A DNA stretch of 64,000 nucleotides from Buddleja alternifolia (taxonomy: Eukaryota; Streptophyta; Magnoliopsida; Lamiales; Scrophulariaceae), in NCBI GenBank assembly GCA_019426215.1, contig CM033402.1:24004104-24068103 (forward strand). The letters run 5' to 3'. The notes under the pieces were generated by a model. The model saw only the letters and a program-made list of their open reading frames with translations. It was not told the origin of the DNA and did no database searches. How positions within the stretch are numbered: the first letter of the stretch is position 1; the number at the start of each line of letters is the position of its first letter. The position numbers were made by a program, and so were the translations under genes. Shown piece by piece: positions 27,028 through 39,718 of this stretch.

Positions 27028-28363
27028 TGTTGGGAAAATCGATTCAAAATCGAACTCAAATTGGTACGCAGCGGAATTAAAATAGAGACTTAACTCTTAT
27101 GCGTACATGCATGACATCAAAAAATAAAGCAGACAAACTATGGCTTAAAGAAATTAATTATTAAACACTTTAATTAATAATTATTATTGCCTATCTATAG
27201 CTAACAATTAAAAGACTACATAATTAAACACTTTAATTAAAAACAATAATTGAATAACTATAAAACAATAATAATTGAAAATGAAGAAAACAAACCTTAC
27301 ACCGAAGATTGGAACTTGCCGGTAGAAGAAGAACTCGTTCACATTCTTCGCACAACAAACTCGAGCTAAAAAATTTAAAATAAAACTCCGTAAGAGGAAT
27401 TTTATTTCTAGGGTTAAAATATATAAGAACTACTTGCTTTCGTTTTGTTTGGTGCATTTGAACTTGTAAATGATACCCCTTTATATATCTTTTTCCAAAC
27501 ATATTTCCCACGTTAATTTTTCATCTAAGTTCAAACTTATCCATCTAATGGATACTTTAGTATTTATTTGTAGAGTTTCAATTTGAGGTTTGCGAAGGGA
27601 CCTTAGGGAAAATTAATTTTAGCTCCAAGTAGATTAAATCAAATTATCATCACATGATAATATTTAATATCACTTAACAATATTTAATTCCACTAAATAA
27701 ATATTATTGCACTCTAAAATTAACTTCAATTTATTTTGTTTTCTTTCGTAAAGAAATATTTCATTAACTTCTATTAAATATCCTTGAGCTCAATTTGCTT
27801 CTTATCAATTTTCCAAATGAAAAACTAAATAATTTTAGACACTTCACTTGCTTTGGCCATTTTAGAAAAATTGAACACAAATTCATTATAGGCTCTCATG
27901 GAGATTATAGATTCCATATGAATGTCTTTCCAATCACATTTTTATGCATTACCAGTATAAAGTATATTGGCCACCGAAGACCTTTCAAGAACACTAGATG
28001 CTTAGTCCACGACATCATAGTTAAGAGTTATTGTACAAAATTCAAGTAGTAAAAATAAATAATCTGTTTGGTCCATATTTCAATCTTATTGATTTACACG
28101 AATATGCATTTGGAATCCATATTCCCATGAAAAAAATCATCAAATATAGTATATTGTAGTCTTTAGCAGATAAGACGCCCAAAATTTTATAATAACATAT
28201 AAAAAAATCTCATGGAACCACATTTGGATTATCATGTGTAATTATGGACTACGTCTACCTTATAGTATAATTTCAATTATGCTCATAACTTGTAAAAGAA
28301 CAATTTCATAAATCAATAACAAATGCATCATACAATTGGATTTTTAGGGCATAATCCCTAACA
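27028..28363 (-). repeat. Copia-type solo LTR inserted in LINE ORF2
   Basis: Starts TGTTGGGAAAATCG and ends ATAATCCCTAACA, flanked by a perfect 5 bp duplication ACGGG (27023-27027 and 28364-28368). Its minus-sense start (TGTTAGGGATTATGCCC) resembles the other copia LTRs here. No coding sequence. Confidence 0.88.
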
Positions 28364-28392
28364 ACGGGTACATCTCCCCAAGCAGTTAATTA
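28364..28392 (+). repeat. 29 bp LINE segment duplicated on both sides of the gypsy element
   Basis: The LINE phrase starting acgggtacatctccccaagc recurs at 33619-33647, at the other edge of the gypsy element. This is far longer than the 5 bp target duplication expected for an LTR element. Confidence 0.85.
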
Positions 28393-28494
28393 TCTTGTGT
28401 ATGTATTGTGTGTGTGATTTTACACATACAAGAGCTATTTATAGTCTAGGGTTACTATTCATTATGGGCTTTGGGCCTTTCCTATGGGTTTACC
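28393..28494 (-). repeat. Third, partial LTR copy
   Basis: Matches the TATA-containing middle of the LTR (GACTATAAATAGC on the minus strand) and breaks at attatcttgtg, a microhomology shared with the flanking LINE. Confidence 0.8.
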
Positions 28495-28604
28495 AAATGG
28501 CTGCTCTTGCCCATATAAGTTCTCCATGAATTCCTCAAACCCACCAAAAATCCACTCAAAAATCAACCAAACAAAATTAAAAATTTCCCACAGACGGCGC
28601 CAAA

Positions 28605-28824
28605 TGATATCGCCAATAAATGATACGATATCGTTTGATTAATCTTGAGTAATAAGCAATATAAATGATGAATATTAAATATGAGGAATAGAGAGAATAT
28701 CCTAATTGCAAGAGAAATATTATCTTGTGTATGTATTGTGTGTGTGATTTTACACATACAAGAGCTATTTATAGTCTAGGGTTACTATTCTTTATGGGCT
28801 TTGGGCCTTTCCTATGGGTTTACC
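28605..28824 (-). repeat. 3' LTR of the gypsy element, U3-deviant
   Basis: Starts TGATATCGCC (plus-strand view) and is almost identical to 33312-33519. It then ends in cctatgggtttacc instead of the remaining 110 bp of the right LTR. It is followed in plus order by the coding end of RNase H. Confidence 0.85.
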
Positions 28825-31800
28825 TTCCTATGCTCAAAAGGTACTTCGCCAAGGTTTATACTTGACTCAGCTATCACCGGCTGCTCCGTCACGAGAAATG
28901 TCATCTTCCTACTCTTCGCCCCCAACGCTTGGTTTGCAAATTTTGACAATGCGTCGGCCCTTTCATTTTCTGCTCGCGGGACTTGGTGCAATTTAAACTC
29001 TTTGAAGCCTTTAACCAACTCCCGAACCTTTTCCAAGTACTTTCCCAGAACTAAGTCGTGTACCTCATACACCCCTTCAAACTGGTTTGCCACCAATTGA
29101 GAGTCTGTGTATGCTATTAGCGATTCGACCTTGAGCTTTTGTGCCATGCACATCCCGGCAATCAGGGCTTCATACTCAGCTTCATTATTGGTTACGGGAA
29201 AACTTAGTTTGATAGCGTACTCAAAGTCGGTTTGGTTCGGACCATGTAGCCACACCCCTGCTCCGCCGGCTTGCGAAGCAGACGATCCATCCACGTGCAA
29301 CAACCAAGCTTCATAACACACTTCTATATCTGTGGTTAATTCTTCTTCCATTTCCACAATAAAATCAGCAAGCACTTGCGCCTTTATGGAGTTGCGCGGC
29401 CGATATGATACATCAAACTCGCTAAGCTCAATTGCCCACTTCACTAGTCTCCCGGCTAGGTCAGGCTTAGATATGATTTGGCGCAAAGGATGGTTTGTCA
29501 ACACTACTATGGCATGCGACTGAAAATATGGGCGAAGCTTCCTCGCGGTTGTGACTACGGCCAAGGCTAGCTTTTCAATCTCAGGGTAGTTTTTCTCCGC
29601 CCCTTGTAACATCTTACTAACATAGTAGACAGGCTTATGTTCATTTCCCTCCTCACGGGTCAGGACAGTACTTACTGCTACCGGTGAGACGGCGAGGTAT
29701 AACAAAAGAGGCTCTGCCACCCTTGGCTTAGACAACAAGGGTGGGGAGGTCAAATACTTTTTCAATTCTTCGAAGGCCGTCTCACACTGGTCAGTCCATT
29801 CGAAATTTTTCACATTTCGTAACAGTTTGAAAAATTGCACACTTTTATCAGCAGATCTTGAAATGAAACGAGTGAGTGATGCGATCTTACCTGTTAGAAC
29901 TTGCACCTCTTTGACCGACCTTGGGGACTTCATGTCAAGAACCGCCTTTATTTTCTCTGGGTTAGCCTCAATTTCCCTCTCGGTCACCATGTATCCCAAG
30001 AATTTGCCACCACGAACACCAAATGTACACTTATCAGGATTGAGCTTCATGCGAAAATGCCTCATAATATCGAAAGCGAGCGATAAATCACCCAGATGGT
30101 CTTCTTCTCTCGCACTTTTTACTAGCATGTCATCAACATAGACCTCCATTGGCCTGCCAATTAGAGCTTCAAACATCGCATTCACCAATCATTGGTACGT
30201 AGCCCCGGCATTTTTCAGGCCGAAGGGCATGACCGTATAGCAATAGATACCTTTCTCCGTCACAAAAGATGTTTTGAGCCTATCCTCCATGGCCATAAAT
30301 ATTTGATGGTAACCTTGATATGCATCCATTAAACTCAATAGAGCACTACCGGCGGTGGAATCAACGAGTATGTCAATTCGGGGCAAGGGATATGGGTCCT
30401 TAGGGCAAGCTTTGTTTAAGTTTGTATAGTCAGTACACATCCGCCACTTATTTCCAGACTTAGGGACCACTACCACATTGGACAACCATTCAGTGAAATG
30501 AACTTCCACTACATACCCGGCTTCCAAGAGCTTGTTGACCTCTGCCTCAATAATCAGATTCTTCCTTGGCCCATGACTACGCTTCCTTTGCTGCACCGGC
30601 CTGGCTTGCGAGTCCACGTTCAACCTATGGACAACAACCTCGGGATCAATTCCCTCGAAGTCCGAGGGTCGCCACGCGAAGATATCAGCGTTATTACGCA
30701 ACAACTCTATAGTTAGCATCTCCAAGCTCGGTGACAATTGTGACCCGATACGAGTAGTCTTCTCTTTATCCCCTGGAAAGAGTTCTATAGATTTATGCCC
30801 CATTGGCTCGACCTTCCTCTCCTCGACCCTTGCGCGCTTGCTGGACTCCTCTGCCATTTTTGGAATATCCCCAAGGTTGTTCACAATGTTTGCCTTACCC
30901 AAGGTCATAGGGTCGGGCTTCTTAGGTGGCCTGAGGGAAACATTGTAACATTCTCTTGCCACCTCTTGCTCGCACGCCACACTTCCAATCCCGCACTGGG
31001 TTGGGAATTTCATCTTTAGATGATATGTGGATACCACTGCCTTAAATTGATTCAGACCTGGTCTTCCCAAGATCGCATTGTAAACAAAAGGCGTGTCCAC
31101 CACTAGGTATTTGATCATGATCGTCTTCCTTGCTGGCACTGTCCCCAAGGATGTAGGAAGATCAATAGTTCCCAAAGGTATTACCTCCGAGCCTCCAAAC
31201 CCAGTCAAAGGTGTGTTAACTGGTTTGACGCAAGTTATGTCTAGCTCCATTTTCCTTAAGGTACTTAGAAATAATATATCCACTGAACTTCCATTATCCA
31301 CCAAGACCTTCTGGACCTTGAAATTTGCTACATCCATTGCGATGACCATGGGGTCGTCATGCGGTACCGAAATCCCCTCCAAGTCCGGGTCGTCGAAGGA
31401 AATCACAGGTGTCGCCTGGGAAACGGCGAATGTTTTGAAAAGATAGCTACTCGACCCCGCGCCATGCCTCGCGTACTTTTTCCTAGCATTGCTCGAGTCC
31501 CCCCCTGTCGGTCCTCCGACAATAACATTGATAACCGCTCGAAGTAAGTTCTCTCCAAGCCCTGGGTTATGGGGTCCTCGACGATCTCTTCGATCTCCCC
31601 TATCTTGCGGCCTCTCCCTACTGCGCGACCTGCTACGTGACCTATGGCGACCTTTGTTACCACCACCTCTTCTGGCACCTTCCTCGCCTACTGACTTGGC
31701 GATAAATTCTTTCAATTTGCCCTCCTTGATAAGTCGTTCAATCTCATCTTTCAACTGGAAACAATCCTCAGTGTCGTGCCCCTTGTCCTTCTGGAAGCGA

Positions 31801-33209
31801 CAGTACTTGTTCGATTTTTTCCTCTGGGGCGTATCTCGCATTTTCTTTGGCCAATTCAGTTTAGCTATATTGTTATCGCGGATGTGCAAAAGTGCCCGAG
31901 CTCGAGTAGTTGTCAAGGGAGTATACTGATCATACCGACGTGGCGGGGAACTGCGCTGCTCCCGGGCTCTCCGCCCTTGATCCTTATTCGATCTTGGCTT
32001 GTCTGTACCATGAACCCATCCGCCCCCTTTCATTGAGTTCATCTCCTCTTCGTGTATATATTGCTGAGCCATAAGGCTAAGCTCTTCCATGCTCTTGGGG
32101 GCTTGGCGAGATAGTGCTGAAGCAAAGGGGCCAAGCTTTAGACCAATGATCAAAATGCTTACTATCATCTCAATGCCCACGTCCATTACATCTATGAGTT
32201 CATTGCAAAACCTCTCGAAAAACATCCTCAAAGGTTCATCCTCTTCCTGCTTAATGGCCAAAAGGTAAGTGGCCGACTTCTTTGGCTTTTTCTTGCTAGC
32301 GAAGTGGTATGTGAACCTTCGCCCCAGTTGCTCGAAACTCACAACGGTTCCAGGTGGTAGAGATGTGAACCACTCTCGGGCCCGTCCTTGCAGGGTAGTT
32401 ACAAAGACCCTTGCGTTTACGGCCTCCGACTGTCCAAGTAAGTCCATGATATTTTGGAAAGCGATCAGGTGCTCCTCTGGATCTTTAGTCCCGTCGTATT
32501 TTGGGAGGTCTGGAATGCGAAAATTCAGTGAAGTGCGCTCTCGGAGGATATTTTCATGAAAAGGGGAAGCACGCTGAAAAGTTAAGACTCCTGGGTGCGC
32601 GACCCTTGGTTGCACAATTTCTGTCTCATACTCACCTTCCTCTTCCCAACTTGGGCTCTGGTAGGTTGAATGCCGTCCGACGCCTGGTGGTTCTCTAGCA
32701 AACCCCCGAGCTCGACTAGGTGGGGGAGGTCTGCTCTCAGCCTCATCCGATATCACGATCTCTTCACGCTCCCTCCTAGGCATAGGTCGCGGAGGTTGAG
32801 GTGGTGCGCGCACTCCCGGGTCTACACACGGTAGCGGCACCCCTCTCGACCTTGGTTGTCCCATGCTGATAGACTCGAATTCGGGATAAAGTTGACGTGG
32901 GGGTGGCATAACTTCGTGCCTTGCCGCTCGAGCTCGGTCTCTGTTGAAGGTAGGGTCCGTGGTTGGGTTGCGCCACACATTAGACTCCAACCTGTGAACG
33001 GGCTGTCGGGGATGCACTTGTTCACTCCACTCCACCAACATCTTATGCAAATCCTCTTTAGAAATCTGTAGGATTGGGCTTGCAGAGGTTCCTGCTCCAT
33101 TACCTCCCCTAGCTGGAGGTGCGGAAGGTGTGACGACCGGCCTTGTCTCTCCTTCAAGCTCTTGCCCAGGAGTTTCAAGAACAGCTTCCTTGTTCTTCAA
33201 GTTCTCCAT
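28812..33209 (-). pseudogene. Tat gag-protease-RT-RNase H polyprotein with one nonsense codon, no integrase
   Basis: The frame is open from 33266; I prefer the Met at 33209 (MENLKNKE) because it follows the leader. In order: gag with FVTTLQGRAREWF; a CCHC-like motif with Gln where His is usual (CRFQKDKGHDTEDC); an SR-rich stretch; aspartic protease VLVDNGSSVDILF; RT WRMCTDYTNLNKACPKDPYP. A TGA follows GATYQ at 30189-30191 where the family has CGA (Arg), so this is one C-to-T change. The frame then continues with the YVDDMLVKS catalytic motif and RNase H. A second RNase H follows, with LHVDGSS, NNEAEYEAL and YTDSQLVANQ, keeping the acidic residues. It stops after HRKVNP. An integrase should follow and does not. 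The catalytic motifs that remain look intact, but readthrough of the TGA would be needed. Confidence 0.88.
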
Positions 33210-33290
33210 GACTTGCCCAAAAAAAACAGCCCCAAAATTCCTCAAACCCACCAAAAATCCACTCAAAAATCAACCAAACAAAATTAAAAA

Positions 33291-33309
33291 TTTCCCACAG
33301 ACGGCGCCA
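33291..33309 (-). other. Primer binding site of the gypsy element
   Basis: The minus strand reads TGGCGCCGTCTGTGGGAAA, 2 bp from the LTR. The first nine bases match the tRNA-Asp 3' end and the rest diverge. The same site is repeated at 28584-28602. Confidence 0.75.
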
Positions 33310-33311
33310 AA

Positions 33312-33619
33312 TGATATCGCCAATAAATGATACGATATCGTTTGATTAATCTTGAGTAATAAGCAATATAAATGATGAATATTAAATATGAGGAATAGAG
33401 AGAATATCCTAATTGCAAGAGAAATATTATCTTGTGTATGTATTGTGTGTGTGATTTTACACATACAAGAGCTATTTATAGTCTAGGGTTACTATTCATT
33501 ATGGGCTTTGGGCCTTTCCTAACTCACTTGGGCTATGCTCTAATACAAATTAATACCTAGTCCATCACTATCAGTTTACAAAATATACTTGACCCAATTA
33601 AATATTCAATTCCATATCA
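33312..33619 (-). repeat. 5' LTR of the gypsy element
   Basis: 308 bp, TGATATCGCC to CCATATCA in plus view, both ends TG/CA-type. It contains a minus-sense TATA box (TATAAATAGC) near 33470-33480. Confidence 0.88.
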
Positions 33620-34300
33620 CGGGTACATCTCCCCAAGCAGTTAATTACGATGCTATTGAGTTGGCTTGAAACATTTTGATTACACTCAACCTTGATGAAT
33701 CAATTCAGAGCAATGTAATTAGAAGAATATGGAGAATAGCTTGGTAGAAGGGTCTTGTAATTTTGGCTTTTGCTAAGTGAACTTTTTTTTTCCAACATTC
33801 GAACGTGGATGTTAGGCGTTCGGACGTAAGAAGCAGATCGTTTTAAGCTTCAACATTAGAACGTCCATTTCCAACATTGGAATGTTGCATGCAATAATGC
33901 AGTATTTTTGAGGGTGACCTACGTTTGTATTTGATAGCCGTGTATCTACATGATGAATGTCGACAGTAGTGGGTCTAAATAGACATGAAAGGAGCATAAT
34001 GATCCCAATATTATTCTTAGGCATATGTCACCTAAGTTATTAAGTTGTGAGGGGTGTCTTAACACCTAATGCTCTAAAACCATCTGGCTTGGGAGTCATT
34101 GACTGAAAGCTGGTTGAGGGGGACATAGTCGCCCGATTGTTGATACATTGTATGAATTCAATTTATCTTGTATAGGTCATAGTATCATACGATGATTTGG
34201 TTGTGGCAAGGAAGTTCCTTGTGCACTTTTCTTCTAATCTACCTCTTTTATATATACAATTTATTTCTCCAATAAAAAGAAAAGAAAATAAAAGATTATC
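33620..34300 (+). pseudogene. LINE ORF2 C-terminal end and 3' region
   Basis: Continues the LINE cut at 27027: the phrase starting cgggtacatctccccaagca restores the frame after SFKETG. It then runs through NLDESIQSN to RRIWRIAW and a stop at about 33747. A 3' region of about 540 bp follows, ending in an A-rich tail (aataaaaagaaaagaaaata) near 34272-34293. One in-frame stop is visible near 33667. Confidence 0.7.
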
Positions 34301-34912
34301 TTAATGCTGATATACATTCTGTTAACACCCTTAAAAGGGGCCTAGATGTGTTGCTAATCTCTCAGGGTTACGTGCTAAAGTCAACAAGAGTAACATATTT
34401 GTGTTTGCAAAGGCAAGTTCAATTTATAATTCACTGCAGGGGGTGTTTGGGCATCAAATAGGAACACTGCCGGTTCGCCATCTAGGGGTTCCATTAATTA
34501 CAACAAAGCTTACAACTAGGGATTGTGCTCCATTATTACGAAAAGTTGAAACTCACCTGGGCTCATGGACGAACAAGTCATTGTCATATGCCGAACATTC
34601 GCAATTGATTAAATCTATCCTCTCTTCGTTGCACGTTTATTGTGCGAAGTGTTTATCCTCCCAAAGTCTACACTGCGAGAAATTGAACAAAAAATGAGAA
34701 AATTCTTATGGTATGGATTTAGTGAACGGGGTTATGCAAAGGTATCGTGGAATGTTGTGTGCTTACCCGAAAAAGAAGGAAGTCTCGGAGTTCAACCACT
34801 TATTCCAAACAATCAGGCGCTAATTATGAGACATCTTTGGGCTATAATAGTGCAAGATAAATCTTCAAGTTTGGTAAGCTGGATCATGGTGAACCGAGTT
34901 ATGAAAAGAAAA
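34301..34912 (+). pseudogene. LINE ORF2 fragment 3, RT C-terminal part
   Basis: Contains LRAKVNKSNIFVFAKAS, VRHLGVPLITTKLT and SWTNKSLSYAEHSQLIKSIL. After a frameshift near 34690 it continues with KFLWYGFSERGYAKVSW. All of these are conserved downstream of the RT active site in plant L1 elements. It abuts the 5' end of the next LINE without an intervening tail. Confidence 0.8.
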
Positions 34913-36697
34913 ATATGGATTCTCTCTCTAGGAAAAAGGCTCTCTCCTCTCTCTAGAATTTTCGAATTTTTTGCTTAGATGCATGGTAAATTCATCTACA
35001 TTATGTGGATTGTTTACATCTTCTTCTTCAATTCATACAAATTTCGCCTTCTCTACAACATTTTTCTCCGGATTTTAATTCCATTACTCAGAGAGCTCCT
35101 TCATTTGATAAATTTTTTTAAATTCCTGATGTTTTACAATTGGTTAAGCGTGTGGATGGAAAGGATGGTGAAGAAGGAGAGATACGTGCAACTCGTTCTC
35201 CTGTTGTCTCTCGTTCGGCGTTAGCAGTGGTTGTGAATGAATCTCCTATTTCAGATCTGCCGAATAATTCAAAGTTTGCGGATATAGTATCATCCCCGAT
35301 CTTACTTAGGGAACGAGTGAAGAGTTCATCAATGGCTGCATGTGAAGATTTGAATATTAGGGTTTCATCTCCAAACCCTACTCAAGGAAAAACGGCTGCT
35401 AGTTCATTCTCCAAGGCTATGGAGACGTTTTCTAGGAGTGATGGTATGGCTAATCTTGCTCCTAAGGAAAAGATTTTGGCAGATTTGGAAACTGAGTTTT
35501 CTCCTACTCTTAATCTAGATTTGGATCATATTTATTTTGGCAATATTAAGGTGAACAAAAATGGTGATGATGGATTTAATACTTCATATTCAAAGTCTAG
35601 TCGAACTTCTCTCAAATATATTGAGCCCGAAGTTATCAATGGCAAAGTACTTGTTCGTCCATCATGGAAAGTGGAGCAAGAGGGAATGAAAAGATGGGAG
35701 CACACGGCCATGGGTTACTTTCTTGGCAAGAAACTTCCATTCATTGGGGTTAAGAACTATGTTCATTTGGTTTGGAAAGGTCTTAAAGAGGTAAAAGTTA
35801 CTTCTAATGGCTTCTATTTATTTAAATTTGATTCGGATGCTTGTTTTATGAATATTATCGAGGGTGGTCCTTGACTTTATTCAGGACAGCCAATATTTCT
35901 TGAATGGTGAAGGGAAGGAATGTCATTGGAGAAACATACTCATAAGAAGGTTCCTATTTGGGTCAAATTCCGTGATGTGCCTACGAAATATTGGACGGAG
36001 GAGGGTCTTAGTATAGTAGCGAGTGCTGTTGGTCAATCGCTATACTCGGATGCCTTTACATCATCAATGGAAAGGATTGAATATGCAAGAGTATGTGTTA
36101 TGATAAGTGTCAATGCAAAACTACTCAATCATGTCTACATATTTCTTGCTTCGGCAAATGGAGAATATAATGGAACGTGTAAGGTGGGAAGTTGAATATG
36201 AATGGAAGTCGGCTATTTGTGGAAACTGTAATTCATTTGGTCATGTAGAGGGAGCATGTCCGTTAATGAAGAAGGTTGTCCAATGTCCAAAGCCAGTACA
36301 TGTCTATGTACCAAAATCTAACGTGGATAACTCTTGGCTTCAACAAGGGCGTTCTAAGAGGAAAGAGGTGTCTCGGGCTGAGAAGGATAAAGGAATTATG
36401 ATATCTAAACCGTCAAATTCACCTATCATGAAGAGTACGCAATCAGCTTCCAATACTATGGAAAAATGGTGAGCTATATATGATCATATCCCTTTTTCTC
36501 TCTTGGAGGAATTGAGTATTGATGAAAACATTGAACGAGGGATTGAACAAATGGAATCGTCTCTGGGCCCTATAAACGCAGACCCTAAAGAGGTTATTAG
36601 ATGATCCCTATCGCAAGTTAAAATGTGCGTGGTCTAAATAAAGAAGACCACCAACAATCAGCATGTGACCTTATATCATCTTATAATTTACGACTAT
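34913..36697 (+). pseudogene. LINE copy A: 5' UTR, ORF1 and first codons of ORF2
   Basis: The 5' leader (tctctctctaggaaaaagg) matches that of copy B. ORF1 is broken: a start region near 34979; then 35140-35874 with the DUF4283-type RNA-binding region (INGKVLVRPSWKVEQEGMKRW); a stop near 35872; continuation 35880-36195 (KVPIWVKFRDVPTKYWTEEG); and a frame change into the zinc knuckle ICGNCNSFGHVEGACP. ORF2 begins at 36601 with MIPIAS, a stop for Trp, then NVRGLNK, the start of the endonuclease. It breaks off at about 36697. Unlike most LINE copies, the 5' end is present and the 3' part is missing. Confidence 0.82.
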
Positions 36698-37944
36698 GTT
36701 GCTGGGACACGGACACGACTAAAACAACTCATGCATTATTTCTAAGAATATAATAAATAGTCTCAAACTTGATAACCCATAAAATATAAAGGTAAAACAA
36801 ATAAACCTAAATCCATGATCGGTGTTTCAATCACATAAGACATGCTCGCATCAATTAATACATGCTCGCAATATTAAAATCACTTATGTTGATTATTAAA
36901 ATTTTAGTCCAACTAAAAAGTCCATTCTAGTCCTACTAGATGACTTAGATATACAAAATTCAAAATTAAGTATATCTACCTTTAATAAAAATAAAATTAG
37001 TCCAACTAAATAAATACGTAAAATATGGAATTCTTATTTTATTATGATTTTAAGCAATCATTAAATGGAAAGACTTTTATTTGATTAAAGAATTAATTAT
37101 TAATCCTCCAAGAAAAATAATATATTCTATATTCAAATATTCAAGTATTTTCCAAGTCGAGGAAAAATTAATAATATTTAATCTATAAATTAATTATTAA
37201 TCTTCAAGAAAAATAATTAATTATTTCTAATTATATATTTAATTCCAATTAATCTTATTGGGCTCGATTTCATCAAACCCAAGTTACCATCCTTTTGGTC
37301 TACTTGAATTTAATTCAATTGGGCTCAAATTAATTAATTCGAAATAACATGCACACTTTATTAATTTCTATTGGGCTATTTTTAATTAAAATCCAAAATC
37401 ACCTATCCAATGGCCCATTTGGAATTAATTAAATCAAGCCCAAATTAATTAATAAACCGAGATTGATTAAATTTCTTGTTGGGCTTAATTAAATTATATC
37501 GGGTCATCATCCTTTTGACCGACCCAAATAATTAAATTTACCCAAACCCAAATTTCAATTTCGACCCATTACATAGCTCATTATACTACCCGAATCCAAG
37601 ACCCGGTTCAGCGGATCGGGTGTGAAAACCCATGATCCATCGGGCCATGCACACGGCCTGATGGGCATGATGGCTGGGTGGCCAGGCCACACGGCACGCT
37701 GCCACGTGCAATTTTCTCAGGGATCTTTGAGCCTCATTTTTCCTCATTTTTTTGATTTTTTCATCCATCACAAATATACCCAGATATACAACGAATATAA
37801 AAATCAAAATCCATGCTTTAAACCATAAAAAGAATATAGATTTAATTAACACATAATCGCATGATTCAAAAACACATATTATGCATATCATAAATCACAT
37901 AAACTCAATTAAATATGCAAATCAGAGATTGGCTCTGATACCAC
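36698..37944 (-). other. Leader remnant of a minus-strand copia element
   Basis: Resembles the leader of the 49-60 kb copia element, with the shared phrase gggctcgatttcatcaaac at 37260 and 57650 and a GC-rich patch near 37610-37720. It ends at a primer binding site, and gag and pol are missing. The left edge coincides with the break in LINE copy A. Confidence 0.65.
37931..37943 (-). other. Primer binding site, initiator tRNA-Met
   Basis: The minus strand reads TGGTATCAGAGCC, the standard plant copia site, adjacent to the LTR start at 37945. Confidence 0.88.
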
Positions 37945-39718
37945 TGTTGGGTTTCGCGATAAATAGCATAAACGCAGCGGAAGGATTTCAAAAAAAATTC
38001 ATTCTAAAACCCAAAGGTGAATTCAATGATCGCATATTCAAATTGCACGATAAACTTAACGAATAAAGCTTACTCGTTAAAACGAAGTTGTTGGAGAATC
38101 TTTCTTCTTTCTCCAAATTCGAAACCTTGAAGCTTTCAAATCTTCAATTCTTTGATTTGATCTTCATAACTTGAATTTGATCTGAACAACGAAAGTACGT
38201 CGTCTCTAAATTGTCACGCACGAATCAACAATCGAAAGATTCCCACTTCTTCTCTAAAGGGGGCGACGACTAGAGTTATTAGAGAGGGGAGGAAATTTTC
38301 TTCTGTCTTTTTAGGAGAGTTATGATCTTCTCTTTCTTGTTCAAAGTCAAAGAGTCCTTATATACCTCATGACTTATTGAACAAGCCAAAACAAAAGAGC
38401 CCTAAATTAGGGCATCACATGGACACCCACTTAGGCCTATTAGGCATCTACGTTGGACCCCTTCTAGAAGCCTGGGATTTATTTTGTTTAATTAATTTCT
38501 TATTTTAATTAATAATTTATTATATCCAATCAATAAATTAATTAATCAAATAATCTAATTAATTAGATAAATTAATTCATCAATATATTTCGCTAGGAAA
38601 TTAACTAATAATTAATCTTATCCATATAATTAATTATTTTATCCAATGAATAATTAATTATTTAATTTATCCAATAAATTAAAACTCCTAGAAGAAAATA
38701 GAAATTTCTTTTCCATTTTTCTTTGTCTATCCTTTAGCGTGACTCTTTAGGTTTGTTTCGTTTGGCAATGAGAGGAAACCAAAGGAAGTGGGTAACACCT
38801 AATCAGTCACGTGGCCCACTTCGTAACCCAAACGAAAACGAATGATATGATCATTCCGCAACCTTTCCAATCGTAAATACCGTATATATTTAAACCCTTT
38901 GTTCATGTTCCCCGGTCAAGTGAGAGTCATGGCTATGTCAAACTCACTGGACTTGACCATATTATTAATTATAATAATACGAGATCATTGAGATTGATTT
39001 AGTGCCTATCACAATCATCTCTTTTGCTTTGGCCAAAGACTCTGATCTCTATTTATCTATAATCACATAAGGTACATTCTCATTCACTTATAAGAGAACA
39101 AATCCCATTTTAGATATCTGCTAGGACTACCACTTGTCCATCTAGTCCGCATTTCAAGGTCGACCCCACCAACGGTTGAATTGGGTCTAACTACTCTAGT
39201 GAAAGACTTGACGTCACAAGTGCATCTTCAGCCTGATACTTCAGGTTAAAGGTTCACACATACCTATTACGAATAATCAGTTCTATCATTGATAGTCACA
39301 AAGTGAAAAATCATGTGATAGAACTGATGCGAGTCGTGTTCGAGTATATCAGTTCCACTAACGTGCCTACAATCTCAATCTCCTATCATCCCATGATACT
39401 AGACAGACACTCCCATGTCAGAGCTAAGATTGTACAAGTATTCGAAGTCTTTATTTGCCCATTAATGACTTCATATAACTTGCGAACTAATTTTAGTAAT
39501 CAAGGTCGATCTCTCTAATGCATATCTTCCTATCCCATAGAAAGTAGAGGGATCACACTGAAAACAAGGGCAAAACATTTTTACACAACTTATAGATGAG
39601 GATAAAAATTAAGTGAAAAACTAAGTAATGCCTTTTATAAATTATGATTTAAGTTCAATACAAGATAGATGCCCTACATATTCTATCCTCTATGGCATCT
39701 GAGGGCATAATCCTAACA
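37945..39718 (-). repeat. 5' LTR of the truncated minus-strand copia
   Basis: 1774 bp, TGTTGGGTTTCGCG to CATAATCCTAACA. It is colinear with the solo LTR at 46835-48536. The primer site next to it fixes its orientation as minus. Confidence 0.88.

Larger units (their letters stand above)
28393..33619 (-). mobile_element. Tat-lineage Ty3/gypsy element lacking integrase
   Basis: Minus-strand order: LTR (33619-33312), primer site, gag-protease-RT-RNase H, second archaeal-type RNase H, LTR (28824-28605), a second primer site and short leader (28604-28495), then a partial LTR (28494 to about 28393). A dual RNase H is diagnostic of the Tat lineage. Integrase is absent: the polyprotein runs into the U3 region of the left LTR. 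The right LTR has a different U3 start from the two left copies. The shared U5/leader portions differ by only about one base in 280, so the rearrangement is young. Confidence 0.85.

Noticed and set aside
31093..32559. Plus-strand frames of 62-146 codons
   Set aside because: Antisense shadows of the Tat polyprotein.
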